Source: Struthio camelus
Taxonomy: Eukaryota > Chordata > Aves > Struthioniformes > Struthionidae
Assembly: GCF_040807025.1 (NCBI RefSeq)
Contig: NC_090981.1
Location: forward strand, 632,501 to 696,500
Direction of reading: 5' to 3'
Length of the DNA: 64,000 nucleotides
Positions 58,301 through 64,000 of the stretch are shown piece by piece. A program made the translations under genes and the position numbers. Numbering within the stretch: position 1 is the stretch's first letter; each line of letters starts with the position of its first letter. The notes below the pieces were generated by a model. It saw only the letters and a program-made list of their open reading frames with translations, was not told the origin of the DNA and ran no database searches.

Positions 58301-60507
58301 ATTGTGGAGGGGGAGAGAATGCATTGTTTTCCAGTTTCAAATTTGTTTCTGTGAGCAAAGCTACCAGACATCTGGGTGTCTTTGGATGTGTCCTTTTTTT
58401 TGCCCTGGATACTTGGGGCAAGGGGGAGGAAAACTTTTGAGGATTGAGAGCATTTTTCTTATCTTCCAGGTGTTCAGTGCCCAAGTAGAGCTTCTGTGAT
58501 GTGGGATGTCTGGAAGTCCTGACTCTATCCATTGGCCCATATAGAAAAACTTGAAAGCTTGTTTGTAGCGAGTCTGACCCTTCTGGTCTTTGCATGAGTG
58601 ATAAATCTCATCTATTCTGAATATGTTCAGTTTACTGTGCATGCACAATACAATGCAGATGCAGAGACTTGTGTCTGTGGAAATGTGGCTGCTATATCAG
58701 TGAGAAAATGTAGCACCCTGTGCTCTGAAATGAGGGCTTGAAATTTGGACGGGACCAGCAGAGAGGATCAGGCTTTGGATGGAAGGAGCAAAACTTCTTG
58801 ATCTTTTGGTTTTAATCAAAGAAAAAGAGGCCACATATAGTCTTGTGCTGTGCTGTTGCAATAGTGTTCACTTACAAGTAAGTAAAACTTAATAAGCCAA
58901 CTGTCAAGAGTGAGCTTGATTTAATTTTTCTGCATTTTTGTCCACTCGTGTATGTGGGTATTTCATGTGTTCTGTTTGTGTTTGGCAGCAGTTCCCAGGA
59001 CTGCTTGCAAATACTGTACAGATCATGGGATATGAATTGCCAAACTCTAGGGCATGTTCAGTTCTGGAAATGGGACCCAAGAGCCTGGAGTATTGCCTTT
59101 CCTCTGCTGTCAGTAAATATCTATTAAGCCTCCTAAAAAGTTTTCCTCATCCTGCTCTCATCATTATCCTGCTTAGAGGATGAGAACCTATTACAGCTGT
59201 TAACTTAGCTCAAGTGGAAAGGCCTGTGATCTAATGATGTCAATCTCCAGTTATGAACTGAGAGATGAGTACAAATCTAACTGATAGGATTTCTGAGGCG
59301 TTTTTTTCATTTGGCCAACTTTAACTTTTGCATGTCCTAATGCTTGATTTGTGCCTAAAATCAAATTGTAAGAGTTCACAACTGTGAAGGCTCATCCTAA
59401 CTTTGTTTTCTTTGCTTGCTGTTCCTTGGAGGGGAAAATAGACTGACCAAGGAGCACTGAGGGCTTGATTCTGACACCTTTATCCTGCATGACCATGTTT
59501 TTAGCAGACCTGTGGAAATTAATGAAGCAAGCTCAGCTAACACTGTCAACTCTCTGAATATCTCCCAGTGATGTCAGTGCAAGTTAGATTGGGCCTATAT
59601 TTCTTAGTTAGGCTCTGTTGTTAGAAGTTGCAGAATTGGATACAGAGTAAGTTGACAGTTTTTATCAAGTGTTCTGTGTTGGTTGTTTGTTTTTAAAAAG
59701 AATATTTTGGGTAGCACAAAACACAAATATGAGGGTCACGCATACATATCTCACTATTTGCTGTAAAGTTGTCTGTCCTCTTTAACCTGAAACAAAAGCA
59801 ACTGCCTTATACCATCCCACTTGTGCTTTTTCAACAGCTTTGCTGCCACAACTGGCTTGCTTTCCTCTCCTTTCTTCTGCTACTACAGACTCTTTATTAG
59901 CCTTGGTAAAAAAAATGTTCTTTTTGAAAAATGCTAGTCAAAATAATTTTCTTTTGGTATGGTAGACAAGGTTTTGGATTGCTTTCTTTTTTTAAGTGTA
60001 TTATTTTAACAAGCCATCTAGATAATTGAGAAACTTTATTTTCTAAACATGTGAATACAAATGATTTTAGGAAAACGTGTTACTTGAAATCCTTACTGTT
60101 TTCAGTTCAGCTGTGCAACTGTTTCTTTCACTCCACTGGATCTAGATTGATGTATTGCATTCACTTCTTCCCACAATTGTTATACAGATTGCAGTGAAGT
60201 AGCCACCCAGGCTAGGAAAGCTGTCACATCTCTTTGGGAAACTTCTAAAGATGGGTGGAGTCACAAAGTAGAACTGCTGTAGGCTGTAATAAGGTTAAAA
60301 ATTGTGCATCAAGAATAAAGCAGAAGTGCAGCCTGGTGCTTCCTGTTCCCTTTCTCTTTAGGTTGGGTTCTAGCCAAATGTCATTTCCCTTGATGCTCTA
60401 GGGCTATGGGACTGTCATTACATATTACCAAGATAGGTCCAGTTACTTCATGAGAAATGAAGTTGAGCTGGTAACAGTGAATACTAGAGGAGAAAGTAAT
60501 AAACTGT
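55390..60507. other. Intergenic, no gene recognised
   Basis: 5.1 kb of AT-rich sequence. Short open frames (for example 56541-56732, 56822-57100, 58266-58595) have no recognisable motif and no splice context that I trust. T runs lie near 55842-55857 and a T/G homopolymer pair near 58239-58258. No repeat family was identified. Confidence 0.55.
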
Positions 60508-60937
60508 TGTGATGACAAGACAGGCAAGAGAGGGTGGGATACTGGTAAAGAGAGACACTCAAGGTTCCGGAGGGGTTAAACAGGGTAGATTTAATAGAGG
60601 CCTTGCACTCCAAGTTGCACAGGGAGCGCTGGGAACCGCGCGGAGCGGTCGCTGATGGGAGGCTGCTGGACACACAGGTTGGATGCCCAGGTGGGACTCA
60701 CCTCGCTGTAGCCTAAGGGCCCCTTACATCTACTAGAACTATTTCCTTATCTCAGCTGTGCTAACCTTGAGAGACTCCTGTCTGGGAAGCAGCCAGACGT
60801 TGTTGACAAAACAGAATATGCATGCCTGGCCCTGATGGGAATTTGGTCAGTGTGTAGTTTCACACTCTGGGGCTGCTACCACGTACTCTGCCAGTCACTG
60901 ACTCCTCACCAGATCTTCTGCAGGTGTTCTCATTACA
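60508..60937 (-). repeat. 3' LTR of ERV copy C (430 bp)
   Basis: On the minus strand it starts TGTAATGAGAACACC and ends CATCACA. It matches the two solo LTRs in RAD23B intron 1 along its length, and so identifies them as ERVL LTRs. Confidence 0.9.
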
Positions 60938-60956
60938 CTCCATCCCCTGACTGACA
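60938..60956 (-). promoter_or_regulatory. Polypurine tract of ERV copy C
   Basis: Minus strand CAGGGGATGGAG directly before the LTR, like GGGGGTGGAG of copy A. It would prime plus-strand synthesis. Confidence 0.7.
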
Positions 60957-61061
60957 GAGACATGGTGTTGGTGCCAAAAGTGAGTAGACAAGGTTCAGAC
61001 ATGCCTTTCAGGTATTGCCTTAACTAACAGCCAAGGTGTACAAGGAACTAAATCATAGTGA

Positions 61062-61086
61062 ATATATACATATATATATATATATA
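61062..61086. repeat. TA microsatellite
   Basis: ATATATACATATATATATAT-type run inside copy C, between the LTR and integrase remnants. Confidence 0.8.
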
Positions 61087-61315
61087 GTAAATTGTAACAT
61101 GTATGCACACAAAACTAATCAGCCCAGAAGACCAGGAGTATAATGCGTTTTCCCCATAGTCCTAAATTCAACAGCCATGATGACAGTCACTGCCAGGGGT
61201 TGTCCTACACTGATTCTTTGGACTTTACATCATGTAGTACTTGGAGTAGGCTCTCTATCTTGTGGATGTTGGGTTTGATGTGCTCACTGTAGTTCCATCA
61301 GTGTCCCAACTGCCC

Positions 61316-62455
61316 TCAGCATGTAGGGTTAGGATGGAGAGCAGCAATGTCACCACCATTCAGCTCAGCATATTCATCAGGTCTCGATTCTCTGGGTGAG
61401 AGTCTCCTAGCGGGGACGTGGACTGGGACACTTTCCCCTTTGATTAGTACCAGGTGGGTGTCTCCTGGCCCATCAGCAATGATTTCCCCTTCCAACTGTT
61501 TGGGTTTAGTCAGATCACACACTCACATAGTGTGCCCTGTAGACCAGAAACTGCTGGGTTGCTGAGTGGGCTACAAGGAATCTACTTCCTGGATAGTGGG
61601 GACCCCTATCCACTCAGGTGGGCTATTTGATCTCCCTGTGTACATTGCAGGGGTTGGGATCTGGTGTAGTGGATCCCAACTTTCACCTCCTCAAGATAGT
61701 TTGAGTCAAAGACTCCTACCTCGATGTCCACCCCTTGTGGAGAGCTAAACTATTACAGGGCACCAAATGACTGCAATACTATAGAGGTATGGCAATTGCC
61801 AACCCCATACTCACAAGATGATGGCTCTCTGGTTCCAGGGTTATTTCTTTGTGTGGCAATCACAGATCCAACCTTGCACTCCCAGGCATGGCTCGCACGG
61901 GGCGACAGGCTTGGGGCTGCAGCCGTTGCACTCTAAGCACATGCAGCTGCTCAATGGACTTCCCTTTGAAACGAGCATATGGGGTAGAGCCATGCAGTGG
62001 ACGGTCATTGAGGCAGGCAGCTGCCTGACCCGTGAGGGTACCAGTAGGGGACAATTTGCGCAGCTGCTCTTTGAGCAGCCAGTTCATTTGTTCTGTCACT
62101 CCCACCCCTTGCGAATGGTAGGGTATGTGATATGTCCAGGCTATTCCTCACTCTCCAGTCCAATTTTGAACATCATTCCCTGTAAAATGAGTGCCCTGAT
62201 CACTTTGGATTTCCACCAGGGAACCATATAACCCAATCAAGTCTTCTAATGCCTTAATGGTGTGAGCCTGGGTAGCTGTGGCACAGGAGTGGCTGGACAA
62301 CAGACCAGAGCAGGTACCTACAGCAGTCAGGACATATCTGTGCCACTGGCTCTCCGGTAAGGGTGCAATAGAATCAATTTGACACAGTTCCTCAGGCTTT
62401 TGTCCTCTGGGAATATACCCCTTTTTGGTCCGCAACCATTGGGGAGCTAAGCGGA
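61316..62455 (-). pseudogene. pol: ERVL integrase (copy C), broken
   Basis: On the minus strand the upstream part (62435-62148) has the start of the core with the first aspartate (ELCQIDSIAPLPESQ) and the second (VEIQSDQGTHFTGND). After a single in-frame TGA near 62148 the same frame continues with the glutamate region (GVTEQMNWLLKEQLRK, 62105 onward). The C-terminal domain follows in another frame (61522-61316, with GEIIADGPGDTHLV). All three core acidic residues are visible. The enzyme is disabled by the stop and the frameshift but is less broken than in copies A and B. Confidence 0.82.
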
Positions 62456-62460
62456 TACAA

Positions 62461-63187
62461 TGGTGTCAGAGTCCAGTACTCTCTGACCAGGTTCTTTTAG
62501 ATATTCTACACATACAGAGAGTGCAATATTTAATATTAAAGTTTATTTTGAAGGAATTTGATGTTACACGGGATTTTTGATTTAGCAGAGTGATTCAGCA
62601 ATATACTAAAATCACAATACAAGTGTATACACTTAAAATCTAGCTAGGCACTTCAATCACAATACCAATGTGATTGCCATTACCAGTCTCAAATATGCTC
62701 ACCATCACGACGTTGGGCATCCCCAGTTGCTGGGAAGGAATATGTGGGTTGAAGCCATCTCAAGCCCGTTGCTCTCTTTGAAATTCCTTTGTTAGTTGTT
62801 GAGGTTTTAGACTCTCTGTTGGGCTGAGCCATGTATACACTTCCCCCATGTTGGTCTGGCTAATCTCAGGGAGACCTTCACATTCTTTTGGACAACTCAG
62901 GAAGAAACATTTACACCAGGTCCAACTAACAGATTTGGCTGCTTATCTAACACAAAGGTCACCCTCTGGCCTGCTTTGTGTTGAGATAAAGTCAGTTTTC
63001 TGAGCAACAGCAAGGATTAAGAGCCACATCCTACACTGTTCCTGAACTTCATGGAGCACCTCACCCTCTGAGCCTTCTCCCATTGTAGGGGTTATTGGTC
63101 AGTCACACTCATTAACACACATAATCTCATTAACTCATTGCTTGTTGCATTCAGCTGTGTCATGCACCTTTCCAGTATAGTGTCACA
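62461..63187 (-). repeat. Possible LTR next to copy C
   Basis: Read on the minus strand it would run from TGTGACACTATACTGG to GACTCTGACACCA (TG...CA). An AATAAA (plus GTTTATTTT near 62541) lies about 80 bp before its end. It abuts the broken end of copy C integrase. No target duplication or second copy was found in the window, so this is weak. Confidence 0.3.
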
Positions 63188-64000
63188 AAGGGAAAGAGAG
63201 GTCCTTAGTCTGATCTGTCAAGAATCTGCAGAAAGAATTGCAGGCTGTGTTCATGATGTGTTGCTACTTCCATAAACATCCTGTCACATGGGGTTCATGA
63301 TCTCTTGCATCACCTAACCAGTCTCAGAAGGAAGGTGCTGACAAATAATTGTTTCCAAATCTCATTTTAAAAAGTCTTTAGTAGTAAAAATATTGGCTTT
63401 GTCTGCACTGTTCTGCACCTGCTTTGCAGTGTGGTCTGCTGGGTTGGAAGTGCTGGTTATTTGGGTTTTGGAGCATGGTGAAAGGTCAGTTCACCTGACA
63501 ATGCCTGGGGACTGGAAAGCAGACTTTGTTTCGTAGGCTTATGAGATGTTCTCACAGTGAAGAGCTCACAGAGCTAAAGAACAAAGTAAAAGGGCCAGAT
63601 TTCTAGGGGGGCAAAAATAAATAAAAATGAAATGTTCCATCAGTCGGTGATATTTGTGCATGGTTTCATCAGGTGGGAGCATGACCCAAGCACTTGGTCC
63701 CAGTAGTATTTGTCCCATTCCTGACTGCTATGGTCATCCATGGTCATTTTCTTGGTAATTATGTGAGAGGCAAAGGGATGTCCGTCCATGAGAAAGAATG
63801 GTGAAGTGTCTCCATTTTATTTCTGACTGATAGACTATTCAATTTAAATTAAGCTTCAGATACTGAAAATGCTTTTAAAAAAAACCCTGCATTCTAACTC
63901 AGATTGCTAAATGGTAACCAAAGGGACATCCTACATTTACATTTGGGATTAATGATGAACTAAACATTAATGAGGTCTTTTTGTGTTGTGCATAAGCCAA
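63188..64000. other. Intergenic, nothing recognised
   Basis: AT-rich sequence with no identified gene or repeat. Confidence 0.5.

Larger units (their letters stand above)
60508..62460 (-). mobile_element. ERVL-like endogenous retrovirus, copy C (partial)
   Basis: Reading on the minus strand: integrase (from 62455 down to about 61316), a short unassigned part, a polypurine tract, then a 3' LTR (60937-60508). No env was recognised between integrase and LTR, as expected for a plain ERVL, unlike copies A and B. The 5' part (LTR, gag, protease, RT) is absent. It belongs to a different subfamily from A/B because the LTR is unrelated in sequence. Confidence 0.82.

Noticed and set aside
1..64000. 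CRISPR arrays, bacterial operons, riboswitches, tRNA or rRNA genes
   Set aside because: No repeat-spacer pattern, ribosome-binding sites or RNA-gene signature was seen. All larger repeats are interspersed vertebrate elements. tRNA-type folds were not searched exhaustively.

Overview
The window is vertebrate nuclear DNA, almost certainly from a bird. It holds one complete host gene with vertebrate exon/intron structure, many CR1 LINEs with the avian 3' end (TTCTGTGAT-type terminal repeats), and avian-style class III (ERVL-like) endogenous retroviruses. No bacterial, plasmid, CRISPR, tRNA or rRNA feature was recognised. The species cannot be fixed from the sequence. In other birds RAD23B lies on the Z chromosome, but nothing here shows that directly.

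Layout. 1-13 kb: CR1 fragments, a 5'-truncated ERVL provirus (copy A, 3384-7075), two unclassified repeat families (R1 7216-7545, R2 7557-8086) and two head-to-head CR1 LINEs (8094-10312 minus, 10318-12858 plus). The minus one keeps an uninterrupted 713-codon reverse-transcriptase ORF. 13-47 kb: the RAD23B gene on the plus strand, ten coding exons (13298-47023, 1194 nt, 397 aa), starting in a CpG-rich promoter. Its introns carry CR1s, two solo LTRs with perfect 5-bp target duplications, one R2 copy and one R1 copy split by a CR1. 47-50 kb: 3' UTR and flank. 50.0-55.4 kb: a second ERVL provirus (copy B, 50033-55384) with target duplication CTATG, a 5' LTR, primer-binding site, gag, protease, pol, part of env and only the last ~100 bp of its 3' LTR. 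55.4-60.5 kb: no recognisable gene. 60.5-62.5 kb: a third, divergent ERVL (copy C, minus strand) whose 3' LTR is the same family as the two solo LTRs in intron 1. 62.5-64 kb: a possible further LTR and unassigned sequence.

How the parts relate. RAD23B encodes a nucleotide-excision-repair and proteasome-shuttle protein (UBL, UBA1, XPC-binding, UBA2). All coding exons keep frame with canonical GT/AG sites, so the host gene looks functional despite its TE load. ERV copies A and B bracket the whole gene in direct orientation. Over ~2.4-2.6 kb (A ~3705-6325, B ~52862-55243) they are about 99% identical, while sequence on both sides of that tract, and the LTRs, differ by roughly 8-10% or more. That pattern suggests gene conversion between the copies. 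Both pair an ERVL-type pol with an env resembling the alpharetrovirus/avian type (CX6CC transmembrane subunit), an unusual combination. All copies are visibly broken.
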